DNA of 64,000 nucleotides, from contig NZ_CP162101.1 in NCBI RefSeq assembly GCF_040869035.1, positions 62,001-126,000 of the forward strand. Reading direction: 5' to 3'. The position numbers and the translations under genes are program-made. Source of the stretch: Vibrio sp. NTOU-M3 (GTDB lineage: Bacteria; Pseudomonadota; Gammaproteobacteria; Enterobacterales; Vibrionaceae). The notes below the pieces were generated by a model. The model was not told the DNA's origin. It saw only the letters and a list, made by a program, of their open reading frames with translations, and made no database searches. This document shows positions 18,201-27,640 of this stretch, one piece after another (the first letter of the stretch is position 1; every line of letters starts with the position of its first letter).

Positions 18201-18752
18201 TGGATCGATCAAAACAGATTCATCACCTACCCACCAATCAAAAGAATAAGGGTTCTCGCTTTTTTGGCCAGACGCTCTAAGTACCGAAGAGAACACAAAG
18301 TTTTGTCCAGAACGATTAATAAGACTCGTCTTACCCGCATTCTCAAGTCCAAGCACTAAATACCACGGTAAAGCATACAAGTAGTTACGCTTATTCAAGC
18401 TCTGCTTCATATTGACCATCATGTGGTTGAGCTCGTTTTCTTGGCGCTCTTCAAGTAACTTTATTGGATCTTGGCGAAGTGTCTCTTCTCGTTTTTGCTC
18501 CGCTTTAAACCCTTGCAATTTACGCCATTGGACAATACCCCAGATTCCTAGACAGCCAAGCGTAAAAAATCCACTTGCCACTAGACGTGCCATTACACTA
18601 TCAAGCGGTCGGTTACCTGCAATTTCTAACCACGGGCCAGCCCACCAAATTGCCACGTTCACTAAAATGAACGTTGTGAATAGCAAAACAGGTAAAGCAG
18701 CAACCATACCTGGTTTAAGCTTCTTTACTATTCCAACAATAAATTTCCACAT
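15207..18752 (-). CDS. tssM: T6SS membrane-complex protein TssM (VasK/IcmF)
   Basis: An 1181-residue IcmF-family protein forming, with TssL and TssJ, the trans-envelope channel. Two N-terminal membrane helices (about 17-38 and 57-76) precede a cytoplasmic NTPase-like domain with an intact Walker A, GLENAGKTS (135-143), and an IDPDGE segment. A third helix (LSFVACSIASLLLVGTW, about 453-469) leads to a large periplasmic domain ending in a beta-rich C-terminal region that contacts TssJ. Length and topology are normal. It lies 16 bp downstream of tssA and 50 bp before vasL. Confidence 0.95.
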   Translation of the reverse strand: MWKFIVGIVKKLKPGMVAALPVLLFTTFILVNVAIWWAGPWLEIAGNRPLDSVMARLVASGFFTLGCLGIWGIVQWRKLQGFKAEQKREETLRQDPIKLLEERQENELNHMMVNMKQSLNKRNYLYALPWYLVLGLENAGKTSLINRSGQNFVFSSVLRASGQKSENPYSFDWWVGDESVLIDPDGELLTQGNRSEDNDGEMERRLWLHFINWLDRTRSRRPLNGIVLALDLSHLATATATERKAYASLLRARLRELMETLSTRLPVYVSLTKLDLLHGFEPFFKQYTKKQREEVLGFTFSLDSVDELDHWLEEFINEYGQFVERINELLPEAAATPMSLEERNAIYSFTRQIAGLKDILKEFFQDALSSDQFSTSALVRGVYFTSVYQQGVPTNAFDDAASRRYGLTHAVNKAQQAKNSTVYFTQKLFSNVIYPEAGLASDNFRVAKQKRRLMGLSFVACSIASLLLVGTWHRYYMVNTNQASAVLSKVNEYKEQFPSSSRLTSQQDILIPLNKIREATLEFGFFREKPMYVSDFGLYQGHTIGPKVEETYLNLLETRFLPLLMADVVVELNLAETDEEKLAVLRVYRMMVDKSGRYKEYVLDFFGKYWQQEFSGQRKVQEELLGHLDYAMRHTDLAGDRNNGDIAAEQVMKPYDVMIAKVQADLGSMPNDQRVYRNLKLTAQTALGPSINLRNLVGPVFDLVFEERVERSSALFIPQMLTKKGFEDYFLPESEQVSDLALIDSWVLGQSKTAQFSEADKQVLRDKIRDLYVADYVNTWRAALNEIDMKYFQDINDAVAVLDNLTGNIEPLQRLLRTLDTNTQVIAQLPTGEDAQKEILKSPKYKVASMIQAPFSELNNMLAPVGEQPAYINEVLASVEELKNYLKGIQESPDAGMAALEATKARLKLVNADPIYTLRRISSGLPQPLDAMVAKLADESWYVVKQEAIKHLEVRWYEDVYKTYETKLASRYPFSQKSKKDAALNDFEAFFAPNGTLDSFYNHQLKMFIEDASALNEGDNAQSIIRKDVLEQIKQAQRIQAAFFNRKGILDVNFAIEPLRLTNNKRRSVLNVDGQYLAYSHGPRESVDLIWPNTLRDSAVSKVTLVPAKPNQSPRSINLQGPWAFFRLLEKGEVISASPTSVDFKFAVDGGDMTYRIYAESDANPFTDRLFKSFKLSKTLY

Positions 18753-18768
18753 GGAGTATATCCTTCGA

Positions 18769-20172
18769 TTAATCTGACGTTGCGTATCGTTTTAATTCTT
18801 CTACCAATGTAGGTTCCCAATCGGTGACTTTCATTGATAGTACTTGTTCATATAGCGTTTGATATTGTGAGACTGCCATCTCATCAAGATGATTTGCCTG
18901 CAAGAGGTCTGCTGAAAGCATTCTCCAATAGAAACGATCTCGTGGCTCTGTTGCCTTAACTAATCCATCATTTAACATGGACAACGCAACCGCGATTCCG
19001 CCTTCTTTTGCTAAGGAAAATGCTTCCTTTCTTAGCTCTTGCCAATCACCTAAAGCTGATTGAGAGCTGCTTTGTGCTGTATCAGTTCCATTAATCCATT
19101 CAATCACTGATTGCGGTACGAATGGTTCACCACCTTTAAACTTGAGGCTCATTAATTCAGGAAGACGCTGCAAGAATAGACGTGTTTCCGAAGCAATTGA
19201 TTCACACCACTCTTGCTTACCAAGACTTTTTGCTATCTGATAGCTCATTAAGTGGCCTTCAAACCAATACGGAGCCATCGTTAAGCTTTGTTCTACTTGG
19301 CGCCAAAGCACTAGATCAGGCTGCCTAAGCTTATCTTGGTAATCTTTTACTCTGTCAGCTTGCATGCCACGAAGAAGCGTCTCTCCATTAGCATCATGAT
19401 CAGGCAGTGTTGTGATGGCCCCCCATACGGCATAGCGTCGTAAACGGATCCCAATTGAGCTGCCAAATTCCTGCTCACCTAAAAAGTCAGCCACCTTTAG
19501 CAATGACTGTTTTGTCGCCTTATCACTTGTGCTGTCCACCGATACTGAAGATGTACTCGTTGTCGTGATGGGAGCCGCAACATTTTGCTTTATCTCTGGC
19601 TGCTCAGTTTTCTGGCGCTCATCAACTTTGCGTAGTTCAGAAGTAATGGAAATGGCAACCGAACTAACGACATCATTTGTTAACCCTGCCTTTTCAATCG
19701 TTTTCTGCCATTCCTCACATGCTGACAACAAAGCGTCTCTGTCTTGGGTATCAAACAGATTAAAGTCAACCTTTTCCAACACTAAAGAAAAGCGCTGCAC
19801 CATTTGGCTAAAGAATTTACGTCGAGGAAGGTTGCCACGTTTACCTGGAGCCGGGTAACAGGTTTCCCAGTAGTGAGCAATAAAATCATTCATTACTCCA
19901 AAAGAAACGATTAGACGCTGCGGGTTAACTTGATTATGTAAGCACTGCAGTAAGTGAACCAAAAGCTTTATATCTTTGGTTTTCTCACTAAATAACTTAA
20001 CAATACTATGCTCCACTTCATCCCATTGGACACTGCCATGAGATAGCGAACCCACCTTCATCATCTGATCCTCAATAAAATCAAAAAGAGGATCATCGAT
20101 GAGTCGTTCTCCAACCGATGTTTTGGAAGAAATAGGTCGAACTATATGTTCGCGGTACTCTGCTAATTCCAT
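18769..20172 (-). CDS. tssA: T6SS baseplate/sheath-priming protein TssA (VasJ)
   Basis: A 467-residue protein with an N-terminal ImpA_N domain (REHIVRPISSKTSVGERLIDDPLFDFIEDQMMK...GSVQWDEVEHSIVKLFSEKTKDIKLLVHLLQC) and a helical C-terminal domain of the VasJ type. TssA caps the growing sheath or primes tube assembly. The middle part (about residues 195-220) is a Ser/Thr-rich linker. It sits between vasI and tssM as in V. cholerae VCA0119. Confidence 0.92.
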   Translation of the reverse strand: MELAEYREHIVRPISSKTSVGERLIDDPLFDFIEDQMMKVGSLSHGSVQWDEVEHSIVKLFSEKTKDIKLLVHLLQCLHNQVNPQRLIVSFGVMNDFIAHYWETCYPAPGKRGNLPRRKFFSQMVQRFSLVLEKVDFNLFDTQDRDALLSACEEWQKTIEKAGLTNDVVSSVAISITSELRKVDERQKTEQPEIKQNVAAPITTTSTSSVSVDSTSDKATKQSLLKVADFLGEQEFGSSIGIRLRRYAVWGAITTLPDHDANGETLLRGMQADRVKDYQDKLRQPDLVLWRQVEQSLTMAPYWFEGHLMSYQIAKSLGKQEWCESIASETRLFLQRLPELMSLKFKGGEPFVPQSVIEWINGTDTAQSSSQSALGDWQELRKEAFSLAKEGGIAVALSMLNDGLVKATEPRDRFYWRMLSADLLQANHLDEMAVSQYQTLYEQVLSMKVTDWEPTLVEELKRYATSD

Positions 20173-20184
20173 GGTTATCTTCCT

Positions 20185-20850
20185 TTACCAACCACAACGA
20201 TAGCGCAATGCTGACAGCGAATTTTTGAGTTCTGTACTATCGAATTTCAACCCATCAGCAATAGCAGCATTTGAACGAAGCACCAGACGCTTCTCCTTAG
20301 CCATTGCTTTCATCATCTCAATTGCAGGTAATCCGCGAGCAGAAGAAAACAACAACCCTGAGTCATCACTACGCCAATACTGTGTCGGCCCGTAAGCTAC
20401 TGATAATTTAATTCTTGGATCGGAAACAGCTTCTGGAAAAATAAGCTCAACACGACTTAAATTATCAATACAGCTCATCATCAAAATGGGCTTATCATTT
20501 CCCTCAAAGGCCGTTTTGTCGTTCTGTGCTCGTAAAGCAACCCATGCATTACTTTGTTTTTCTTCCCCTTGGGTTTTCAAAACAAGTGGGAGTTCATCGA
20601 CAGAGTCCGAGAAACTTTCCATAGCTCGAACCCATTGTTCTGGTAGTCGTTCCTTGTTAACTACCGGACTTTCAACAGGTGTTGCAAACACCTCATCAAA
20701 ACACTTAAGCCTTTCAATTCTCGCTATCACTTGAGTGCACTCTTTCGCACGTTCAAAAAGCTGACTCGACTCACTTGTTGCATGACTATTGCTAGATAAA
20801 CACACTGAACTTAACGTAATGCTAAGTACTGAAAACAATAACTTTCTCAT
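20185..20850 (-). CDS. vasI: T6SS-associated periplasmic protein VasI (TagO)
   Basis: A 221-residue protein with a clear signal peptide (MRKLLFSVLSITLSSVCLSSNSHA). The mature part carries the cysteine-containing start (CTQVIARIERLKCFDEVF) and the MSCIDNLSRVELIF block typical of VasI/TagO proteins (VCA0118). The ATG at 20850 was chosen because it overlaps the vasH stop (ATGA); starting at the upstream in-frame codon would hide the signal peptide. The precise function in T6SS is unresolved. Confidence 0.88.
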   Translation of the reverse strand: MRKLLFSVLSITLSSVCLSSNSHATSESSQLFERAKECTQVIARIERLKCFDEVFATPVESPVVNKERLPEQWVRAMESFSDSVDELPLVLKTQGEEKQSNAWVALRAQNDKTAFEGNDKPILMMSCIDNLSRVELIFPEAVSDPRIKLSVAYGPTQYWRSDDSGLLFSSARGLPAIEMMKAMAKEKRLVLRSNAAIADGLKFDSTELKNSLSALRYRCGW

Positions 20851-22409
20851 AAGCTTTTTATCTCCAGCTTTTGACATTTGTACGCTAAGGTACGCTTTGG
20901 TATCCCAAGGCTTTGAGCCGCTTTAGCTCTATCACCCTCATACTGTTGCAGACGATCTCGGATTATTTGAGCCTCGTAATCGCTTAGCGCTTGCTTTAAG
21001 TCATCAATGAACTTGATATCATGACTATTCTGACCACTCACCACAGCATGATCGTGTGTTGCCTCTGTCTTTCCGATTTCACACAGTAATGAGATACGCG
21101 AAGCAAAACAGGCTTCTTCAACCTGAGTTCCATCTTCAGTTTGAGCACAACCAAATTCAACAAGGTGTTTTAGCTCACGTACGTTTCCAGGGAAGTCATG
21201 ACGTTTGAGACAATCCAACGCACGATAATGAATACCGCGAATGTTCGTTCCATGCTGCTGATTAAAATTAGCAACAAAGTGTTGGCTCAATTGGTCAATG
21301 TCTTCTTTACGTGCACTTAATCTTGGCAACGTCAGTGGATATTGAAATAGGCGATAATAGAGATCCTGTCGAAACTGCTTATCTCGAACCTGCGCTAGCA
21401 AATTCACATGAGTCGCTGAGACCAGACGAAAGTCAGAAGTCTGCTCCTCTTTACCACCAACAGGCCTGAATGATCGAGTTTCAAGTACTCGAAGTAGCTT
21501 AGCCTGCAAAGACAAAGGCATATCACCAATTTCATCAAGGAATAATGTGCCCCCATTTGCTTGAGCGATTAGCCCTTGCTTATCACTGTCAGCACCAGAA
21601 AAAGCACCTTTCTTGTACCCAAACAACTCACTTTCAAGCAGACTTTCTGGAATTGCGGCACAGTTGATAGCGACAAACGGAGCTTTTTTTCTTGAAGATA
21701 GCTGATGGACGGCCTGAGCAACCAGCTCCTTGCCCGTTCCTGTCTCACCTTGAACCATTACCGACAATTGGGATGTAGCTGCACTTGCAATTTGGCGTCG
21801 CAGCCGCTGCATCACGTCACTTTGACCAATCAAAATAGGTTCTAATGTTTGTGCCAAAGCACGTTGCATAGAATCTTTTTCGAAGTCATCAAATGATGCT
21901 TTCAATACTCGGTGCTCTTGCTCTTCTTTCATCATTTCTGTCAATAAGTTCCACTGCTTCGTGAACAAATCAACGAACTGCAAGAATCCTGCATCCGCAA
22001 AAATGGACGTAATGCAGTCCTGTTCTCCAACCATCATGAGGACACTTTGAACATGACGAGCATCGATGGGCAGCGGCTGAACATGTACAGCCTCAAACAT
22101 GCCCACATTTTCAACCAACTGACTAAAGTATCGATCTCCCCGCCAAAAGACCAAGTCATCTGCAGATAAGGTCATGGATTGAGACGTTTGCAGTACTTGA
22201 GTAAACGGATTATTTAAATCCGTTACTGACCATTGGCATGATAACTCAGCGTTATGGGGCACAAGCATGCGCCCCTCTGGGTTAGGAAACAGTATTAAGC
22301 AACGAGACAATTGGAGCTCGCGAGTTAGTACTTCAACAAATTTTGTAGCTAATTGGTCGGGCTTTTTTAGTCCCACCAACTGCGTGGCAAAAGCTAACCA
22401 ACTACTCAT
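20847..22409 (-). CDS. vasH: Sigma-54-dependent activator VasH
   Basis: A 520-residue enhancer-binding protein: a GAF-like N-terminal sensor region (1-190), an AAA+ domain with Walker A GETGTGKE (about 221-228), the sigma-54-contacting loop GAFSGA (about 268; Ser replaces the usual Thr of GAFTGA) and Walker B GGTLFLDEIGD, then a Fis-type helix-turn-helix (GDRAKAAQSLGIPKRTLAYKCQKL). VasH activates sigma-54 promoters of hcp/vgrG operons in V. cholerae. The sigma-54 element before hcp in this window is the obvious local target. Confidence 0.94.
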   Translation of the reverse strand: MSSWLAFATQLVGLKKPDQLATKFVEVLTRELQLSRCLILFPNPEGRMLVPHNAELSCQWSVTDLNNPFTQVLQTSQSMTLSADDLVFWRGDRYFSQLVENVGMFEAVHVQPLPIDARHVQSVLMMVGEQDCITSIFADAGFLQFVDLFTKQWNLLTEMMKEEQEHRVLKASFDDFEKDSMQRALAQTLEPILIGQSDVMQRLRRQIASAATSQLSVMVQGETGTGKELVAQAVHQLSSRKKAPFVAINCAAIPESLLESELFGYKKGAFSGADSDKQGLIAQANGGTLFLDEIGDMPLSLQAKLLRVLETRSFRPVGGKEEQTSDFRLVSATHVNLLAQVRDKQFRQDLYYRLFQYPLTLPRLSARKEDIDQLSQHFVANFNQQHGTNIRGIHYRALDCLKRHDFPGNVRELKHLVEFGCAQTEDGTQVEEACFASRISLLCEIGKTEATHDHAVVSGQNSHDIKFIDDLKQALSDYEAQIIRDRLQQYEGDRAKAAQSLGIPKRTLAYKCQKLEIKSL

Positions 22410-22411
22410 CG

Positions 22412-25021
22412 TTACTCAACCTCACCAATAAACTCACCATCTTGTGCTGCAAGCCGGATCTGCTTAACATCTTCCTGTGCAGCAAGTTTGTTTAATAATG
22501 CTAGAGACACAGGTGGCAATAGCTGACCTTCAATAATGGCTTCAAGCATACGAGCGCCATTTTCTGAGCGTGTCGCTCGTTTTAAGATCTCTTCAATTAA
22601 AGAGTCTTCAACCATAACTACCGCGTTATAACGCTTCTTCAACAAGGCTTCTAAGCGAGAGAGTTTTCCTTTAACGATCTCCTCCAATACCTCTTTATTA
22701 AGTGGCATGTATGGAACCACCTCCATACGCGCAAGAAGTGCTGGTTTAAAGAAAGCAGCCAGTTCAGGATAGAGCGTTTCGTCCAACGCTTTCGGGTTTT
22801 CTGCGTAATCAACGATTGTTTGGTAACCTAGATTCGAGGTAAGGAAGAACACAATATTCTGGCAATCGATCAAACGCCCTTCTCCATCAGCAAGCTCACC
22901 TTTATCAAAAGCCTGATAGAAAATATTCAAAACTTCAGGGTGCGCTTTTTCTACTTCATCAAGCAGTACAACTGAGTAAGGCATCTTACGAATGGATTCG
23001 GTTAGCACGCCGCCCTCTCCGTAACCCACATAACCTGGAGGCGAGCCGATGAGACGAGATACTGTATGTTTCTCTTGGTACTCAGACATGTTAATGGTCG
23101 TCAAGAACTGCTTGCCACCATACAACTGCTCCGCCAATTGAACGACGGTTTCTGTTTTACCAACACCACTTGGTCCAACCAACAAGAAAGCCCCTTTCGG
23201 CCTTCCAGGACGACGTAAATCAGCTCGGGCGGTAAGTAAATGTTTATGTACGCGCTTGATCGCGTGATCCTGACCTTTAATTTGTTCACCCAAGATCGAG
23301 GTTAAGTGCGTGATCTTATGCAGCTCATCACTGTTCATTTGCTCAATCGGAACACCAGTCCAATCCGCAATCACTTCTGCAACTTGCTCTGCATCCACCT
23401 GCGGATGCATTAGACGTTCGCGATGAGGAATTGACTCTAGCTCTTGGTATTTTTCCTTAAGGTCCAATTTGAGTTGTTCAAAGTCACACTCTTCATCGTG
23501 ACAATCACTTGGTGACATTAACTGTCCACGTAACTCAACAATGGATTCAATCAAGGCTTTTTGATGGTTCCAGCGCTCTGTCAGTTCTGATTTTTCAACT
23601 TCTTCCTGTGCTTCGATGGTTTTTAGCTCGTCCAACCGGGCCGTATCAACCTCTTTACCCATGCACTCCATACGTTCGAGCATGTCGATTTCAAGTTGAC
23701 GTTGATGACATGCACTCTCCAAAAATGCTAAACGCTTTGGTGGCGAAGTCATGTTAATGGCAATTCGAGCACATGCAGTGTCTAAGACATCAATTGCTTT
23801 GTCAGGAAGTTGTCGACCTGAAATATATCGAGCAGACAACTCAGACGCAGACTTAAGCGCATCGTCAGAGATTAATACACTGTGAGATTTTTCATACACA
23901 GGAGTAAGACCACGCAGAATATCTATTGACTGTTCAATACTCGGTTCTTCAAGCTTTACAAGCTGGAAGCGACGAGTTAACGCAGGATCTTTTTCAAAGT
24001 ACTTTTTGTATTCTTTCCATGTCGTTGCAGCAACAGTACTTAACTCTCCCCTTGCTAACGCAGGCTTAAGTAGGTTTGCAGCATCACTGCCACCTTCTTG
24101 ATTTCCAGAGCCAATCAATGTGTGCGCTTCATCAATGAACAGAATAATGGGTTTTGGTGAATGTTTGATCGCATCGATAACACCTTTCAGGCGTTTTTCG
24201 AATTCACCTTTTACAGAAGCCCCAGCTTGAAGTAAGCCCAAATCTAATGAGTAAAGTTCAACATTTTGTAACTGTGTAGGTACTTTCCCATCAGTCACTC
24301 GAAGTGCTAACCCTTCGATCATTGCACTTTTACCTACGCCAGCATCACCGACAACTATCGGGTTATTTTTCCGGCGACGGCAAAGAATATCGACCATCAA
24401 ATTCAGTTCATTTTCACGACACAGAACTGGATCAAGCTCCCCTTTACGAGCCTGCTCAGTTACGTTAGTGCAATATTTAGAAAGAGGCGTTTCACCTTGC
24501 TCTGCAACAGTTTTGCTTGCAGATTTTGTTTTATTACTCGTTACTTGCGTTTCCGCTGAATCAACTAAAACAGTGTTGAAATGCTTTTTAAGTGTTTCTC
24601 GGTTAATCGTTTCAAGCAATTGGGTTAGTTTATAATCCAAATAGCGATCTGCTCGACATAAGGCAGCTAAGAAAATAGCACCAGAGCGCATCTCTGCTTG
24701 ATTCAACTCTGTCGTTGAAAGCAACCATGCTTCTTGCAGTAGCTCAACCAATAAGGGAGAAAATGGCGGGTAGGTATCTAATTCTGCTTCGCGAGTATAA
24801 CTCGCGGTAATCGCCTGTTTCATTGTCTCCGAATCGATATTCGCTTGTTTTAAAATTAGACGAATATCGGAAAGTGGATTTTCAAGTAAAGCTTCTAAAT
24901 AATGTTCAACCGTAATTTCTGGATGGTGTTGCTCAATGCACAATGACGCCGCTTGTTCTAGCGCTAATTTGCTTTGTGCATTAAGTTTTGAAATCAAAGT
25001 GGGTAGTTCAATACGTATCAC
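22412..25021 (-). CDS. clpV: T6SS sheath-recycling ATPase ClpV (TssH)
   Basis: An AAA+ disaggregase of about 869 residues that dissolves contracted TssB/TssC sheath. It has an N-terminal Clp repeat domain, AAA domain 1 with Walker A GDAGVGKSA (about 224) and LFIDEAHTLIGSG, a coiled-coil middle domain, and AAA domain 2 with GPSGVGKTE (about 616) and VLLDEVEKAHP. The start was set at GTG 25021 (protein MIRIELPTL...) because AGGTGA lies 5-6 bases upstream. The GTG three codons earlier (25030) overlaps that ribosome-binding site and is less likely. Confidence 0.94.
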   Translation of the reverse strand: MIRIELPTLISKLNAQSKLALEQAASLCIEQHHPEITVEHYLEALLENPLSDIRLILKQANIDSETMKQAITASYTREAELDTYPPFSPLLVELLQEAWLLSTTELNQAEMRSGAIFLAALCRADRYLDYKLTQLLETINRETLKKHFNTVLVDSAETQVTSNKTKSASKTVAEQGETPLSKYCTNVTEQARKGELDPVLCRENELNLMVDILCRRRKNNPIVVGDAGVGKSAMIEGLALRVTDGKVPTQLQNVELYSLDLGLLQAGASVKGEFEKRLKGVIDAIKHSPKPIILFIDEAHTLIGSGNQEGGSDAANLLKPALARGELSTVAATTWKEYKKYFEKDPALTRRFQLVKLEEPSIEQSIDILRGLTPVYEKSHSVLISDDALKSASELSARYISGRQLPDKAIDVLDTACARIAINMTSPPKRLAFLESACHQRQLEIDMLERMECMGKEVDTARLDELKTIEAQEEVEKSELTERWNHQKALIESIVELRGQLMSPSDCHDEECDFEQLKLDLKEKYQELESIPHRERLMHPQVDAEQVAEVIADWTGVPIEQMNSDELHKITHLTSILGEQIKGQDHAIKRVHKHLLTARADLRRPGRPKGAFLLVGPSGVGKTETVVQLAEQLYGGKQFLTTINMSEYQEKHTVSRLIGSPPGYVGYGEGGVLTESIRKMPYSVVLLDEVEKAHPEVLNIFYQAFDKGELADGEGRLIDCQNIVFFLTSNLGYQTIVDYAENPKALDETLYPELAAFFKPALLARMEVVPYMPLNKEVLEEIVKGKLSRLEALLKKRYNAVVMVEDSLIEEILKRATRSENGARMLEAIIEGQLLPPVSLALLNKLAAQEDVKQIRLAAQDGEFIGEVE

Positions 25022-25045
25022 AGTTATCACCTAGCCTTTTAATTT

Positions 25046-25819
25046 TTAGAGTATTTGGTTTAGTTGGCTCAACACATCTGTTGACTTGGTATGCAGTAAA
25101 TAGGAGTAGCCAAGAAAAACACCTATCCATAAGATCACGAATCCTGCAAAAATCGACCAGACAGGCATTTGCTTGCTCAGCTTGTACTTCGAACGGACGA
25201 CATGATCCGTTGCACTGGTCAATTCAGCTGACGTTTGTTGTTCTTCATCGTGAATTAGGTTGTGTAAACGTTCGATCACTTTCTCACGCTCAACTTGCCC
25301 ACCTTCCATCACTCTGTACTTACCTTCGAAGCCAAGGATTAAGCAGTGATAAATGAACTCAAGCAGAGGCTTATATGTCTGAGGCTCGCCCTCTAAACGA
25401 GAGAGAATGACAAAGACTTTTTCCCCGCCCCAAGTTTCATTGTGAAACCTCGACAGCATTGAGTGTTCAGCCCAAACACAAGACGCTCCCCACTCTGTAC
25501 CCATAACGGCTTCATCTAAAAATGCACATAAAATGTAGCGGTACGCCATGAGAACAGCGTGTTCAAACCCTTGTGAGCTCAACTCAATTTCTATTGCTTT
25601 AATCTCTTCAATAGTCTGTTTGTAAATCTGTTCAATGTTGTCACACTCGGCCAAAGAGCGAACACGAAGTGATAAGCCAAACAACGGCGTTGCAGCATCA
25701 ATTAAGATATTTGGATTGTCGCCACGTAGCTGGAACCAATAATCTTGATCGTGATTAATTTTTTCTACATCATCAAAAAGTAAGTTACTGTACTGACTCT
25801 GTTTTTTATCAAAGCTCAT
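25046..25819 (-). CDS. tssL: T6SS membrane-complex protein TssL (DotU/VasF)
   Basis: A 257-residue DotU-family protein: a cytoplasmic helical domain (LRVRSLAECDNIEQIYKQTIEEIKAIE, YILCAFLDEAVMGTEWG, WGGEKVFVILSRL, FIYHCLILGFEGKYRV) and a single C-terminal membrane anchor (VWSIFAGFVILWIGVFLGYSYLL). It lacks the extra OmpA-like peptidoglycan-binding domain seen in longer TssL proteins. It partners with TssM. Confidence 0.94.
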   Translation of the reverse strand: MSFDKKQSQYSNLLFDDVEKINHDQDYWFQLRGDNPNILIDAATPLFGLSLRVRSLAECDNIEQIYKQTIEEIKAIEIELSSQGFEHAVLMAYRYILCAFLDEAVMGTEWGASCVWAEHSMLSRFHNETWGGEKVFVILSRLEGEPQTYKPLLEFIYHCLILGFEGKYRVMEGGQVEREKVIERLHNLIHDEEQQTSAELTSATDHVVRSKYKLSKQMPVWSIFAGFVILWIGVFLGYSYLLHTKSTDVLSQLNQIL

Positions 25820-25821
25820 GC

Positions 25822-27156
25822 TTAACTCCTGATTGCCCAGAACTGCAGATCTAAGTCTTCAAATGCCGCTGCAACATGAAGAGCGAAACCACTTGAATTC
25901 ATCACGGTATTCCATGCAGGACTCGTCTTATCAAGTTGGTAATACGTATATCCTGCATGGTATGGCAGCTGTCGAGGAGCGACAGGTAGTGAAACCAAAG
26001 GAATACCCGGTAACTGTAACGAGATAAGCTCACGAATTTTCTCTACTGATGAAACTTTTGTTTGCTGTGTGAACAGGCGACGCAATTCGTCAAGCGGCAT
26101 ACGTGCTTTCACAGCAACAATAAACTCTGCGTCAGACATCAACTGAGGATCTTGAATAGGAGCAACCATCAAGCCGTACTTACGCTTGTCCAACTGAATC
26201 GAAACGGCTCTTGGCTCAAGTACTACACTTAGGCTCTGACGTAAATTACGGATCAAAGGCCAAAATGACTCACCCGGCATATCGTGGTTATAACTTGGAA
26301 TGTTCGGTGGCATGCGACTTTCATCGGTAAAAGTGGCCAACTCACCACAAACTGACGCCAACGATTCAAACAATCGCTCAGGATGTAAGCTACGAAGTTC
26401 AGCTAGATGTTGCATTTTAGGCTGAAGTCTATTTAGCGCTTGAAGCAGCATAAAGTCTGAGACATCAGCGACCCCACCTTGTGAAGGAGAACTAATACGC
26501 TGTGCAATATTTTTTGCACGCTCTCTCATCAAGCCAGAGACTTCATTTATGAAGCGATGTAATGCATCGTTACCCACGACATTGTAATGACACGGGATAA
26601 AGTCGTGATCTAATACCACGCTGCCATCAGGACGCTTCTCACGAATGCGTGCAATCGCAATCGACGCGTAAGAGCTTCGATCTTCTTTTTCAAGCATCAA
26701 TTGCATCTTCACAGGAGACACATCAATCGTTGTCGTATCCCCTTGTACCGTGTGAACATCTCGTAGCTCAAGACGACGACTTTCATATCGTCCGGTTCCA
26801 CGTTCGTCAGGCCAATTTATCTCCATCAAGGACTCACTGCGCAATGGGATCGCAAGATAAATTAACTGGTTCGCAAGAGACGCATCATCAATTTCCAATG
26901 CATCTGGCATCTCATCTTCTTGGGGAATTCGGAATACCGTACCGTCTGGCATAACTCCGACAGCACGTTCAATCGCAATCCGCCCAAATGAGAGGTACTC
27001 CGGATTGAGTGACAGTTCTGATATACCATATAAGTAGCGACTTACAGCAATCATGCGCTCATCGACATGGTATTCAACATAGCGTTGTTGTTGCTGGAAA
27101 TGCTGCGGCTTGATAAAAAGCCCTTCGTTCCAAATTACACGGTTACGTGCAAACAT
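25822..27156 (-). CDS. tssK: T6SS baseplate protein TssK (VasE)
   Basis: A 444-residue protein starting with the TssK signature VIWNEGLFIKPQHFQQQQRYVEYHV. The conserved C-terminal block QLPYHAGYTYYQLDKTSPAWNTV...GFALHVAAAFEDLDLQFWAI is present. TssK trimers link the baseplate wedge (TssE/F/G) to the TssJLM membrane complex. It is separated from tssJ and tssL by 2 bp on each side, which indicates tight co-translation. Confidence 0.95.
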   Translation of the reverse strand: MFARNRVIWNEGLFIKPQHFQQQQRYVEYHVDERMIAVSRYLYGISELSLNPEYLSFGRIAIERAVGVMPDGTVFRIPQEDEMPDALEIDDASLANQLIYLAIPLRSESLMEINWPDERGTGRYESRRLELRDVHTVQGDTTTIDVSPVKMQLMLEKEDRSSYASIAIARIREKRPDGSVVLDHDFIPCHYNVVGNDALHRFINEVSGLMRERAKNIAQRISSPSQGGVADVSDFMLLQALNRLQPKMQHLAELRSLHPERLFESLASVCGELATFTDESRMPPNIPSYNHDMPGESFWPLIRNLRQSLSVVLEPRAVSIQLDKRKYGLMVAPIQDPQLMSDAEFIVAVKARMPLDELRRLFTQQTKVSSVEKIRELISLQLPGIPLVSLPVAPRQLPYHAGYTYYQLDKTSPAWNTVMNSSGFALHVAAAFEDLDLQFWAIRS

Positions 27157-27158
27157 CT

Positions 27159-27638
27159 TTATTCCACTCTTTCCAATTTGACGTCATAGTCTTTGAACAG
27201 CATAAGCAGGTGATATTCTCTGCCCTTATTCAAAACTTTGACCGCCTTCTTCCATTCACTAAGTTCAATATCTGAAAAGTTTGCCATCACGCCGATGTAG
27301 TTGGTGTCTTCATCCACTTCAAACGCGGTAACAAATTTGAACTGACCTGGGGTTAATACATAGTCATATACTTCGACAAAATTACTCTTGAGTGCTTTCT
27401 TATGATCTTCCCGTAACTGGTCATAATCAGCAGACATAAACATTGAGTCGTCTTTAAGTTCAAATATCTGTACTTCAACTGGCGAGGTTTCACCTGTGAT
27501 ATTCGGGTTCATGCCTTCATCAGCCACTAAACTGAAAGTAACTTTTGTCGGCATATTTGCAGGATCATATTCTGATGAGCTGCTACTACAGCCGCCCAAA
27601 AAGAATAATGAACACAGCATGATTAGCCATTTATTCAC
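27159..27638 (-). CDS. tssJ: T6SS outer-membrane lipoprotein TssJ (VasD)
   Basis: A 159-residue lipoprotein with signal MNKWLIMLCSLFFLGGCSS (lipobox LGGC, cysteine 17). The transthyretin-like fold features of TssJ are visible: FSLVADEGMNPN, PVEVQIFELKDDSMFMSADYDQL, and VLTPGQ followed by a C-terminal strand. It anchors the TssM periplasmic domain to the outer membrane. Confidence 0.92.
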   Translation of the reverse strand: MNKWLIMLCSLFFLGGCSSSSSEYDPANMPTKVTFSLVADEGMNPNITGETSPVEVQIFELKDDSMFMSADYDQLREDHKKALKSNFVEVYDYVLTPGQFKFVTAFEVDEDTNYIGVMANFSDIELSEWKKAVKVLNKGREYHLLMLFKDYDVKLERVE

Positions 27639-27640
27639 TT